A DNA stretch of 30,512 nt. It comes from an uncultured Dorea sp. Lineage in GTDB: Bacteria; Bacillota; Clostridia; Lachnospirales; Lachnospiraceae. The stretch spans positions 1 to 30,512 of the forward strand of contig CAJUAM010000034.1 in assembly GCA_910584615.1 (NCBI GenBank). Reading direction: 5' to 3'. The notes below the pieces were generated by a model. It ran no database searches, was not told the origin of the DNA, and saw nothing but the letters and a program-made list of their open reading frames with translations. The first letter of the stretch is position 1, and every line of letters begins with the position of its first letter. This document shows, one piece after another, positions 8,628 through 15,709 of the stretch. The position numbers and the translations under genes were made by a program.

Positions 8628-10183
8628 GATCTTATCTCCTTGTATTGGTATTTCTTTCTCAAATCTTCTGGAAATGCCGTCAATGTCAGAAACTGATCAA
8701 AAGAAAGAATCTTTTCTTTTGGAACTCCCAGATCTTTTGTTAATTGCGTATAAATCTCCGTGACATATTCATTTGACCCAATTACAATATAATCAAATTG
8801 TTTTTGGTTGATCTCATCTGGAGCAATGATTGGTTTCCCATAACGGTATTCTTTCTGTTTCTTTTTATCATTATCAATAAAGCCTTTAACATGGACCTTT
8901 AAATTGCTTTTCTCTTTGGTCTCATAATATATATCCATACAATACCGGGATATACCTCCGGTTCCAAACATAAATATCTCCGCATTCTCTGTAAATCTTT
9001 CTACAATTTCATTTTTATGCTCTTTCTTTACCTCTTCCCAGAGATCCTCTTTAATACGCTGCGCACACTTCCCATCAAAATATGGGACACACTTCGCAAA
9101 TACCTTTTCCCTTTCTTCTTTTCTTTCATCTAAATCAGATAAGCAGGCAATGCAGAACTTTTTCATTTCTTCGGCTGTTTCTCCCTGATAATAACTATCC
9201 AGCAGTTTCTGGATCGGAGGGGTCATTGGCTCACTGTAATCCGAGTTATACATATACAGCACAGGTACGCCGACTGCTCCTGCCTCTACCATCACCGCAC
9301 TTCTGTCCACAATGATGGCATCTGAATTCATAAGAGAATATCTGTAATCATCTTTTGTATCAATATAGACATTTTCCAATTTTTCAAGCTTTTCGATAAG
9401 AGTCTTAGCCAACATTCTCAGACTCTCGTCTATCGTTTCATCAACGAACTTCGGATGAGGCATAAAGATAAAGAACAAATCCGGAGTTTCTCTGATAAAG
9501 TCAACAAACTTTATATATTCCTCCAGTTTCGGGGTCGCCTGTTTTTTTATCTCATTTTCTATAAATATTTTAGGAAAATGTGTTTTCCATAATATTACCT
9601 TCCGATTATTGATCCGGTTGATCAATGTCTCGCTCAACGCAAATTTCTCTTTATCCTTTAACACATCAAACCGCGGCAGCCCCATATCAAGCACTGCCTT
9701 AGAATTAATACAGTATTTTTCATATTCTTTTTTCATTTCCTGGGAGATCACGTAAATCCGAAATGCATTTATCACAACAGGAAGGGCAAAATGCTTATAT
9801 CTGGACTCTCTGGTATCCGATATCTCAATCCCATACGGTATGTATATAATACGTATTCCACTCCTCCTGAATCTGGACGACCACGTACTGATTGGCCTGT
9901 GTCCCTTATCATACGGAGTCTGATATACCATATAATGCGGCTGAAACCGCATAATCTTTTCATAGTCAAAAACATCATACTCAATATTTCTTTTTATCAG
10001 AAATTCTTCTCCTGACGCCATTTGGGCAACATCGCCTGATATATCATCAATCCACATCAATTTCACTTCAAATCTCTCATCTTCTAAGCAAGATTGATAC
10101 AATTTTTCCCATGACGTCCAAAATGAAGCTACCTGAAATACAAATACGATACGAACCTTTTTTTCAAAAGCAATATATTCCAT
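8624..10183 (-). CDS. CDP-glycerol glycerophosphotransferase-like protein with C-terminal Rossmann-like domain (paralogue)
   Basis: I start this gene at the ATG at 10183, giving 519 residues, because GGAGGAAAGAG lies directly before it; an in-frame ATG at 10213 has no ribosome-binding site. The body matches the TagB/TagF-like fold: WKTHFPKIF, FFIFMPHPKFV and IIVDRSAVMVEAGAVGVPVLYM-like sequence. The final 110 residues are the shared Rossmann-like unit (IFMFGTGGISRYCMDIYY, GFIDNDKKK, YIVIGSNEYV). It is a full-length paralogue of the gene at 41-1582, with the same two-domain layout, so the operon has two such enzymes that may add successive or alternative phosphate-linked groups. Substrate is unknown. 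Confidence 0.8.
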   Translation of the reverse strand: MEYIAFEKKVRIVFVFQVASFWTSWEKLYQSCLEDERFEVKLMWIDDISGDVAQMASGEEFLIKRNIEYDVFDYEKIMRFQPHYMVYQTPYDKGHRPISTWSSRFRRSGIRIIYIPYGIEISDTRESRYKHFALPVVINAFRIYVISQEMKKEYEKYCINSKAVLDMGLPRFDVLKDKEKFALSETLINRINNRKVILWKTHFPKIFIENEIKKQATPKLEEYIKFVDFIRETPDLFFIFMPHPKFVDETIDESLRMLAKTLIEKLEKLENVYIDTKDDYRYSLMNSDAIIVDRSAVMVEAGAVGVPVLYMYNSDYSEPMTPPIQKLLDSYYQGETAEEMKKFCIACLSDLDERKEEREKVFAKCVPYFDGKCAQRIKEDLWEEVKKEHKNEIVERFTENAEIFMFGTGGISRYCMDIYYETKEKSNLKVHVKGFIDNDKKKQKEYRYGKPIIAPDEINQKQFDYIVIGSNEYVTEIYTQLTKDLGVPKEKILSFDQFLTLTAFPEDLRKKYQYKEIRS

Positions 10184-10217
10184 CTCTTTCCTCCAAAACA
10201 GACAGCTTATCATTCAT

Positions 10218-11573
10218 CTAGATCCCGGTAAAATCAGATTGTATCATCACCGGTTTCCCAATATAATGATATAGCTGTACGATACTGCTCTTATCTCCAT
10301 AATACATATCACTCACAACAACCGCCCGGTCCATGTCCGCCGAGTCGTCATATATCCCCCACCCTGCCTCTTTATACTCTTCTACGATTCTTTCATACTC
10401 TGCCCAAAGCTGCGGCCTCATGCTTTTTATCGTTGCCTTCATAAGTGGATGGGGCCGCCACAGCAGTGCCACTTCGTCTTTGCTTTTTTCAAATTTTTTA
10501 AAGACTGCTTTTATCTTTTTCAGCATCTTTTCATCATACTTAAGCAGCGCTCCCACGCTCGTATTATAAAATACGACCTTCTTATGGTTTCCGTCCGGTT
10601 TTTTTATTATCTTATGCCATTCCTTGGGCAGCTCTAAATCTTCTTTTTTTATATTTGATATTTTGTCAACTTTCGGAGAACCAAGTCCCAGTATCCTCTC
10701 TTCCCATTCTTTCCTCGTATATCCGCATTCTTTTGTATGCTCTGCCAGCACTTTAATGTATACCTGGCGCATATCTTCTGATTGCACTATCACCTTATCC
10801 GCATTAAATACACCAGGGCATATGCAAAATTGAGCCGTTCTGTCAACAGCCGCTTTATCCTCCGGATCAACTTCTTTCAATATAAAATAAGGAATATATA
10901 TGAGTTTCTCTGTAAACTGCTTTAATCTCTCTGAATAAAAGTCCGGATGCACACTCGTCACAAAGTTTGTATTATCATATGGATTATGTATGAATATCAT
11001 ATCCGGCTTTCTGCCCTCAATATCATAATCCCCGTACCACGTAACCGACACATACTCCGGATACTGGTCTCCCTCATAATGCATTTTCCCAAAGCTCCCG
11101 TCTGATTTCCTGTCATAGTACGGGATCGGGATCACATAAGCGTCGCAGTCCGGATCCTCATCCGCCGCTTTCCACACACTTTCCAGACTGTCCCACATAG
11201 ATGCCTTGTACGGGAGAAAGACAGCCTCCATCCTCTCTTTTATGTCATTTTTTATACTGCTCTCAATCTTTCGCAGATAAGAACGCAAAAGTTTATACAC
11301 TTTATTCCCATTCCCTGTTTCCCCCTGCATGATCTTTTCATGGCACTGGTACACCAGTTCACAGTATTTCTCCAGAAGCAAAATAACCGCGCACCCTTCT
11401 CCCTCCGCTGCCTCTATCATCTCTCCCAGAGTGATCGCTCCCTGCTGGCAGTCCTCAAGAAGTCCCAAAGCCCCAGGATAATTCCCGTTTTCTATTGCGG
11501 CCCTGATCCCTTCATGTGCTTCCTCAAGCACCTTCAGGAAATCTTCGGCCTGTCTTTTCTGCGCTCTTCTCAT
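10218..11573 (-). CDS. Putative CDP-glycerol-transferase-related glycan protein, helical N-terminus
   Basis: The protein has 451 residues. The first 130 are predicted helical and charged. The remainder has a GT-B-like look: DAYVIPIPYYDRKSDGSFG, MIFIHNPYDNTNFVTSVHP, LIYIPYFILKE, then ALLWRPHPLMKATI and VVVSDMYYGDKSSIVQLYHY near the C-terminus. The last motifs parallel the HP and D-x-x-S-S-V positions of TagF-like transferases, so a distant relationship is likely. It opens the main glycan gene block: upstream lies only the structured non-coding stretch and the tnpB-like gene, and no convincing promoter is visible between 11574 and 11640. AGGAC and AGAGGA precede the ATG. The exact substrate cannot be stated. 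Confidence 0.6.
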   Translation of the reverse strand: MRRAQKRQAEDFLKVLEEAHEGIRAAIENGNYPGALGLLEDCQQGAITLGEMIEAAEGEGCAVILLLEKYCELVYQCHEKIMQGETGNGNKVYKLLRSYLRKIESSIKNDIKERMEAVFLPYKASMWDSLESVWKAADEDPDCDAYVIPIPYYDRKSDGSFGKMHYEGDQYPEYVSVTWYGDYDIEGRKPDMIFIHNPYDNTNFVTSVHPDFYSERLKQFTEKLIYIPYFILKEVDPEDKAAVDRTAQFCICPGVFNADKVIVQSEDMRQVYIKVLAEHTKECGYTRKEWEERILGLGSPKVDKISNIKKEDLELPKEWHKIIKKPDGNHKKVVFYNTSVGALLKYDEKMLKKIKAVFKKFEKSKDEVALLWRPHPLMKATIKSMRPQLWAEYERIVEEYKEAGWGIYDDSADMDRAVVVSDMYYGDKSSIVQLYHYIGKPVMIQSDFTGI

Positions 11574-11639
11574 GTCCTATTCCTCTGCGTTACTTTTATT
11601 TATTAAATAATAAGGTATATTGGTCATCTTATTAGCTGT

Positions 11640-11921
11640 TCGCCTTAGATGATGCGAAAATACTTCCCGCTTCGCTCCCCGCTACATCACTTCCTTTGTG
11701 TTCACAGGGTCCTGGCCTACCCAATCCGCGGAAATACTTCCCGCCTTCTAAGGCCGTACTGGCAGGCTGTTCCTGACAGCAGGGTCTTTGCCCCTTTTTA
11801 TATCATGAACCCGCCGCCCAGTCCTTCCGGTAAAATCCCGGCTCTCGCCGTTATTTATCTGGACCGCTGTTCTTATGATCCCTTTTTTATCTTTTCTGCT
11901 GCTTAGCCAGACATCTATGCC
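11640..11921 (-). ncRNA. Candidate structured RNA downstream of the tnpB-like gene
   Basis: This is a gene-free stretch of about 280 bases. Read on the minus strand it starts just after the stop of the tnpB-like gene and is GC-richer than the AT-rich bases at 11580-11640. Visible hairpins include CGGC-GAGA-GCCG inside an outer GTCC/GGAC pair, GCTGT-CAGGA-ACAGC, GCCT-TAGA-AGGC, and two copies of a stem with loop GTA (11728-11744 and 11654-11670). The base that differs between the copies keeps the pair only on the minus strand (G-C versus G-U), suggesting a minus-strand transcript. Position matches where TnpB guide RNAs lie, but an untranslated leader or antiterminator RNA is also possible. A plus-strand reading frame at 11649-11906 looks spurious. 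Confidence 0.4.
11654..11744 (-). repeat. Two 17-base hairpin repeats inside a degenerate 74-base duplication
   Basis: GCGGGAAGTATTTYCGC occurs on the minus strand at 11744-11728 (Y=C) and 11670-11654 (Y=T), 74 bases apart with 16 of 17 bases identical. Each is preceded by a GACCCTG followed by a small hairpin, so the whole 74-base module looks duplicated and diverged. Confidence 0.6.
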
Positions 11922-13259
11922 TCAATGGACGATCTGCCCGGCAAGTCCGCGTTTCAGCGCATTCTTTGCGCTATTTTCTTTCTCATCTCCATAATAGCCG
12001 CAGCAACCGCAGGTAAACATTCCCTCTCTCCTGCTCCCTTCCCTGCCGCACATGCTGCATTCGCTGCTTATCCCTTTCCCAAGGACCTCTACAAGCTCTA
12101 CCGACTGCTCCTGGCATTTCTGCTCCAGCCGCTTCCGGATGTAGCCCCTCTGCCACATGGATACATAGCCGTTGATCCTCCGGCTCCTCCCCGCCGCCTG
12201 CGGTCTTGGAAGCTTCGCGATATAGATGGTCCGCGGTTTTTCTGTCCTTAACAGGCGGTTTAATTCACAGTTGATATAGCTGTGTATCTGCTCTTTGTAC
12301 CTTCTCTTTTTCGCCTCGTACTTCTTTCTCCCCGGATTGTCCTTCCGGCCGCGCTGATAGCCTGCGGTCTGTTCCCTCACCCAGTCCGAATACCCGGTCT
12401 GGTACTCCCCGAGCCTTTCTCCGTACCGGTGCTTTTTATCTGTCGTCAGCATACTGTACATCCCCGGCGCCAGACCGATCTCATTCACATAGTCACTATG
12501 GGAACGGACCGACACTTTCACCGGAACATGGATATCTGCCTTCCCCTCCTCAGGGTACAGCTTAATATAGATCTGGCTCCCATACCGGTTCCCGTCCGTT
12601 AGTTCAACAAATATGCGCTTGCGCCTTTCTTTTGCCGCCAGATAGATCCCGTGGTCCCCATAGCGGTAAGCCTTCCCTGAAGATGAAAACCCTTCCGCCC
12701 TGTCTGTATGAGGCTTTATGTGGTATTTTCTTACCTGCCTGCGCAGATAGCGGTGCAGCTTCCCTGTATCTACACCCTCTGATACCTCGTCATATGTCTT
12801 TTGCAGCCCGCTTTCCAGTTCCACAGGCTCACCTTCCAGCACTGCGGCAAACGCATTGTTCACCTTCAGCAGGTACCTCAGATAATGCTTCTCGTCTGCC
12901 GTCAGGTTCTTGTTTTCCCCGATCAGTCCGGATATCTTTGATTTCGTGCGCGTCCACTGGCTCTTGATATCCCCGAGGGCATCAAACACTGCCAGATAAA
13001 AATATACGGACGGCAGGTCAAGTTCACCCCGAAGACCTGAGGCCGTCATTTCATTCTGGATAGTATATCCCGGATAGAGTTTTGAAAGACTCCCGATCCC
13101 GCCGAAGCGGTCATATACATAATTTTTGACTTTCCTGCAGTCAAGGGCAATCTCCCGGAGCTTTTCCATATCTTCTGTCCGGATAGTACCTTTGCTGTGC
13201 TGGCATACGATCTTACATACTGCTTCTGATGGTTTCTTCATTTTCACCACATTTTTCAT
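11922..13259 (-). CDS. TnpB-like protein with all three RuvC catalytic positions apparently lost (predicted nuclease-dead)
   Basis: The protein has 445 residues, close to TnpB size. The C-terminal half follows the TnpB/Cas12 RuvC plan: a RuvC-I strand IGLAPGMYSMLTT (261-273), a basic bridging helix (302-330), a RuvC-II strand TIYIAKL (344-350), GISSECSMCG, and a zinc ribbon C401, C404, C417, C420, followed by DEKENSAKNAL. Aligned by eye to the family patterns GIDLG, IVIEDL and DRDxNAAxNI, the catalytic Asp, Glu and Asp correspond to A264, A348 and K427. The zinc ribbon and overall fold are kept, so this is not random decay. Nuclease-dead TnpB relatives acting as RNA-guided repressors (TldR) are known, but this N-terminal half is one I do not recognise. 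It lies next to a recombinase and directly upstream of the glycan operon. AGGAC precedes the ATG. Confidence 0.7.
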   Translation of the reverse strand: MKNVVKMKKPSEAVCKIVCQHSKGTIRTEDMEKLREIALDCRKVKNYVYDRFGGIGSLSKLYPGYTIQNEMTASGLRGELDLPSVYFYLAVFDALGDIKSQWTRTKSKISGLIGENKNLTADEKHYLRYLLKVNNAFAAVLEGEPVELESGLQKTYDEVSEGVDTGKLHRYLRRQVRKYHIKPHTDRAEGFSSSGKAYRYGDHGIYLAAKERRKRIFVELTDGNRYGSQIYIKLYPEEGKADIHVPVKVSVRSHSDYVNEIGLAPGMYSMLTTDKKHRYGERLGEYQTGYSDWVREQTAGYQRGRKDNPGRKKYEAKKRRYKEQIHSYINCELNRLLRTEKPRTIYIAKLPRPQAAGRSRRINGYVSMWQRGYIRKRLEQKCQEQSVELVEVLGKGISSECSMCGREGSRREGMFTCGCCGYYGDEKENSAKNALKRGLAGQIVH

Positions 13260-13353
13260 CCATCTGTCCTGTCAGTCCCCTGATATCCATATTTTTCACG
13301 CGGCCTAATTCCCAAATATATGTATATTTTTTTCATATTTGATGATAATAGAA

Positions 13354-13386
13354 ATTTCGTAGATTGTCTTAATCTGCGAAATGATC
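13354..13386. repeat. Left recombination site of a predicted invertible segment
   Basis: Two 12-base half-sites (13354-13365 and 13371-13382, 11 of 12 complementary) flank a 5-base spacer GTCTT, the usual core-site layout for a tyrosine recombinase. Bases 13362-13386 are a perfect 25-base inverted copy of 14734-14758. It lies between the recombinase stop and the tnpB-like start. Confidence 0.8.
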
Positions 13387-13417
13387 CCTGTACTCCCCAT
13401 AAATACGGGCTTTTATA

Positions 13418-14539
13418 TTATTGCTGACCCAGAAATTGACCATAAATAGCTGCTAATGAATTCATGTGCCTGCGTTTGATCTCTACTGTTGGATGTACAT
13501 AACGGTTTAATGTTATTTTTACATCCGAATGTCCTAATATCTCACTTAAGCTCTTAATATCTACTCCGCCATTGACACAGTTTGTCGCAAATGTGTGGCG
13601 GAGTGTATGGAAGTTTGTTTTTCTTACTCCCGCAAGCCTGAGATATCTCTGAAATTTATTCTGGTAGGTTCTTGGTTCCATGGGGGTGTTTTTGTTAATA
13701 ACATATTCTCCGGCATTAGTGTAATAAACATAGATCAGTTCAGTAAGCTCATCTGAAAGGGGAATCTCACGTTTAGAACATGTGCTTTTAGGTTTTCCCT
13801 CTAAAAGAACCGTTTTCGTCACTTCCCCCTCCACAGGTATCCGCTGCACAGTTGTGTTCACACACATGATCTTTTCTTCAAGGTTAATATCGCCCCATTT
13901 TAATGAACAGATCTCTCCCAGACGTAATCCTGTAGAGATACAGATTATGATCCCTAATTTATATATATCCATTCCATTGTACAGATACTGAAACAGCCTT
14001 TTTTGTTCATCGGAGCTTAAAATTTCTGTCATTTTATTTTCTCTCCTGTATTTAGGACAAGAGTATTGTATTGTGTTGAATTGGTAATACAAAACCGCAT
14101 AATTCAAGATCTGGTTCAATACACATGAGATACTGTTTCGCAGACTGTTTGACAGTTTCACTTGATCTTTTCTCTGAAATACATCTGTCAGAATTTCAGG
14201 ATTTAATTCAGAAAGCAAAACTTTGCCAATTTTATCCTGAATATATTTTTCATATACTGTGCGATACTTTACATAGGTTGCATGCTTTTTTTCAGATTTT
14301 ATGATTGCGAGCCATTCTTCTGCCGCGGTATGCAGACAGATATTCCTGTATTTTATCTGTTCCTTCGAGATATTTTTTGCAGACAGTTTCGCGGCAGATA
14401 ATTTTTCTTTAACTTCCCCATATGTTTTCGCATACACAGAATGCGAAAGTCTGTAACCAGGCTGGGACCCTTGTGTATAATACCTGCCTTCCCAACGCCC
14501 GTCTTTTCTTTTTCTGATGTTTTCTCCACGTCTTGACAT
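13418..14539 (-). CDS. Tyrosine recombinase (phage-integrase family)
   Basis: I start at the ATG at 14539, giving 373 residues, because AGGAGG lies nine bases upstream; an in-frame ATG at 14560 has no good site. The N-terminus (MSRRGENIRKRKDGRWEGRY) is an arm-type DNA-binding domain, followed by a core-binding SAM-like domain (about 65-165) and the catalytic domain. All catalytic residues are present: R206 in TGLRLGE, a Lys near K249/K251, H311 and R314 in HTLRHTFAT, H337 in LGHSD, and the nucleophile Y347. The gene lies wholly inside the 25-base inverted repeats and no excisionase or other mobile genes accompany it, so a DNA invertase role is more likely than integration of an element. A remnant integrase is the alternative. 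Confidence 0.9.
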   Translation of the reverse strand: MSRRGENIRKRKDGRWEGRYYTQGSQPGYRLSHSVYAKTYGEVKEKLSAAKLSAKNISKEQIKYRNICLHTAAEEWLAIIKSEKKHATYVKYRTVYEKYIQDKIGKVLLSELNPEILTDVFQRKDQVKLSNSLRNSISCVLNQILNYAVLYYQFNTIQYSCPKYRRENKMTEILSSDEQKRLFQYLYNGMDIYKLGIIICISTGLRLGEICSLKWGDINLEEKIMCVNTTVQRIPVEGEVTKTVLLEGKPKSTCSKREIPLSDELTELIYVYYTNAGEYVINKNTPMEPRTYQNKFQRYLRLAGVRKTNFHTLRHTFATNCVNGGVDIKSLSEILGHSDVKITLNRYVHPTVEIKRRHMNSLAAIYGQFLGQQ

Positions 14540-14589
14540 TTTCTGAACCCTCCTGACCATTTTTTTGACCCTTAATGGAAATCAATCTG

Positions 14590-14617
14590 CTTATATAGAA
14601 ATGAAATTTGCGCGCAA
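14590..14617 (-). promoter_or_regulatory. Probable promoter of the recombinase gene
   Basis: On the minus strand TTGCGC (14617-14612) and TATAAG (14595-14590) are separated by 16 bases, about 50 bases before the recombinase ATG. It lies inside the invertible segment, so it would stay with the recombinase in either orientation. The -35 is weak. Confidence 0.4.
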
Positions 14618-14639
14618 AACAGGTTGCATTTTTTGGCAA

Positions 14640-14668
14640 TTGACAAATACTGCTGTTGAAAGTATAAT
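14640..14668 (+). promoter_or_regulatory. Perfect consensus sigma-A promoter pointing out of the invertible segment
   Basis: TTGACA (14640-14645), 17-base spacer, TATAAT (14663-14668). It points right, but the first gene in that direction (VanZ family) is on the opposite strand, and a strong terminator at 14806-14843 stops the transcript after about 170 bases. A promoter this strong with no gene to drive makes sense if the segment inverts. Confidence 0.8.
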
Positions 14669-14733
14669 GAGTTACGTAGATTGCGCCAATATCTGTTAAA
14701 AACAGCTGTATATGTGATTTTTATTGCCTTACA

Positions 14734-14766
14734 GATCATTTCGCAGATTAAGACAATCCATGAAAA
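14734..14766. repeat. Right recombination site of the predicted invertible segment
   Basis: Bases 14734-14758 are the exact reverse complement of 13362-13386. The half-site at 14738-14749, spacer AAGAC (14750-14754) and a more diverged half-site at 14755-14766 give the same 12-5-12 layout as the left site, in opposite orientation. Confidence 0.8.
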
Positions 14767-14771
14767 TATAT

Positions 14772-14805
14772 CGCAGATTTTAGTCTGATTAACAATCCGC
14801 AGATT
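14772..14805. repeat. Extra half-site-like CGCAGATT repeats
   Basis: CGCAGATT occurs at 14772-14779 and 14798-14805 in the same direction as the half-site copy at 14742-14749, with starts 30 and 26 bases apart. A CGTAGATT variant lies at 14675-14682. These may be accessory recombinase-binding sites. Confidence 0.5.
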
Positions 14806-14843
14806 AAAAAAGCATTATGCCCTATTGACATAATGCTTTTTTT
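14806..14843. terminator. Strong bidirectional rho-independent terminator
   Basis: A 14-base perfect stem (AAAAAAGCATTATG at 14806-14819 with its complement at 14829-14842) has a 9-base loop and T-runs on both strands. It ends the minus-strand VanZ-family gene and stops transcription from the outward promoter at 14640-14668. Confidence 0.9.
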
Positions 14844-14885
14844 ATTTTCTTTTTAATATTCCCAATCGTATTTCCGCAAAAATAT

Positions 14886-15503
14886 TCAAAGAAGCAAAAA
14901 AGGATGATACAGGAAAAATACTCCTGCAATTGCTGTCAGAATATACTTCATTGCTTCATATCTTCCATCTGAAGCAGTCTCAAACCTGTCTTTGAATATT
15001 TTAACAAACGTTCTCCAGATCAGATATCCTATCAATGTCCCGAATGTGTTCGTCATCAGATCGTCCACATCCGTAGCCCGGAAATTAAAAATCTGCGTCA
15101 TTTCTATAAGTAAGGAAAATACAAACCCTGTCATCACTGTCTTACTGCATTTCCTGTACTCTTTAAAAATAAATGGGAGAAGAAATCCCAACGGCATGCA
15201 CATAACGATATTCAGCACAAATCCGACTCCCAGAGAGTCAAAAGGTATAAAATTGTACCCTCCTATGACAGGGTTCTTACCAGCCCTCACAAACCTTAAG
15301 ATATCTCCCATCGTCCCTATGCCCGTCACATCGAAAACCATCCACAGATAGAAAAGAAATATCCATACCCACGCCAGATAGCTCCCCGAAACCTTTTCCT
15401 TCGTTTTCCGTCTTTTCACCACAAATATTATCTGGTATACAAGACACGGCAGTAAAACACATGCCAGCTCATACAATGAAAATATATCGAACATCCTGAT
15501 CAC
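14886..15503 (-). CDS. VanZ-family membrane protein
   Basis: The protein has 205 residues with about five hydrophobic segments (near residues 10-30, 45-65, 90-113, 120-137 and 187-203). VanZ-family signatures are present: NFIPFDSLG, NIVMCMPLGFLLPFI, SLLIEMTQIFNFRATDVDDLMTNTFGTLIGYLIW. VanZ itself gives low-level teicoplanin resistance; most family members have no defined role. I take a GTG start at 15503 with AGGAGGGG six bases upstream; an ATG at 15494 is a close second choice. It is monocistronic, with a promoter upstream and the terminator at 14806-14843 downstream. Confidence 0.88.
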   Translation of the reverse strand: MIRMFDIFSLYELACVLLPCLVYQIIFVVKRRKTKEKVSGSYLAWVWIFLFYLWMVFDVTGIGTMGDILRFVRAGKNPVIGGYNFIPFDSLGVGFVLNIVMCMPLGFLLPFIFKEYRKCSKTVMTGFVFSLLIEMTQIFNFRATDVDDLMTNTFGTLIGYLIWRTFVKIFKDRFETASDGRYEAMKYILTAIAGVFFLYHPFLLL

Positions 15504-15527
15504 CCTTAACCCCTCCTCCGGCTTTTA

Positions 15528-15556
15528 TACATATACTACCGCATAATTCTTAACAA
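15528..15556 (-). promoter_or_regulatory. Probable promoter of the VanZ-family gene
   Basis: On the minus strand TTGTTA (15556-15551), a 17-base spacer and TATGTA (15533-15528) lie about 25 bases before the start codon. Confidence 0.45.
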
Positions 15557-15666
15557 CCAGCTTTTAAAAATATTAATATTTCATGAGTTTTTCCACATAA
15601 TCATAAATTCTTTACAGATAATATTTTCTAAATTATGTTAAAAAAACAACCATTCGGAAAATATTA

Positions 15667-15675
15667 TGATATAAT
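15667..15675 (+). promoter_or_regulatory. Extended -10 promoter of the flavodiiron gene
   Basis: TGATATAAT is an extended -10 (TGN plus TATAAT at 15670-15675), giving a leader of roughly 30 bases. It also argues against the in-frame upstream ATG at 15635, which would lie before the transcription start. A weaker TTTACA-N17-TATGTT pair sits at 15611-15639. Confidence 0.55.
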
Positions 15676-15709
15676 GCTCTTTAGAAAAATAATAAAGGAG
15701 AGATATGTG

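Larger units (their letters stand above)
13362..14758. other. Predicted self-encoded invertible promoter element, captured in the OFF orientation
   Basis: A perfect 25-base inverted repeat encloses a complete tyrosine recombinase gene, its probable promoter, and a consensus outward promoter. Both ends have the same 5-base spacer between half-sites, in opposite orientation, so recombination between them would invert rather than delete the segment. As read, the outward promoter at 14640-14668 fires right, through the right site, into the terminator at 14806-14843. After inversion it would lie at about 13452-13480 and fire left, with a leader of about 185 bases before the tnpB-like gene and then the glycan operon. 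The logic is inferred; inversion itself cannot be seen in one sequence. Confidence 0.65.

Noticed and set aside
11654..11744. Possible CRISPR array from the 17-base repeats
   Set aside because: Only two copies, 57-base interval, and both form hairpins within a larger duplicated module; no cas genes.
11649..11906. Plus-strand reading frame of 85 codons in the non-coding gap
   Set aside because: No ribosome-binding site, low-complexity composition, and it overlaps hairpins that pair best on the minus strand.
11922..13259. Active IS200/IS605 element
   Set aside because: No TnpA gene is nearby and the catalytic RuvC residues appear substituted.
13354..13382. Hairpin read as a terminator after the recombinase gene
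   Set aside because: No T-run follows on the minus strand, and its match to the right-hand site explains it better as a recombination core.
13354..14805. Whole unit as an integrated phage or conjugative element
   Set aside because: Only a recombinase is present, without excisionase, relaxase or structural genes, and the end repeats are inverted rather than direct.
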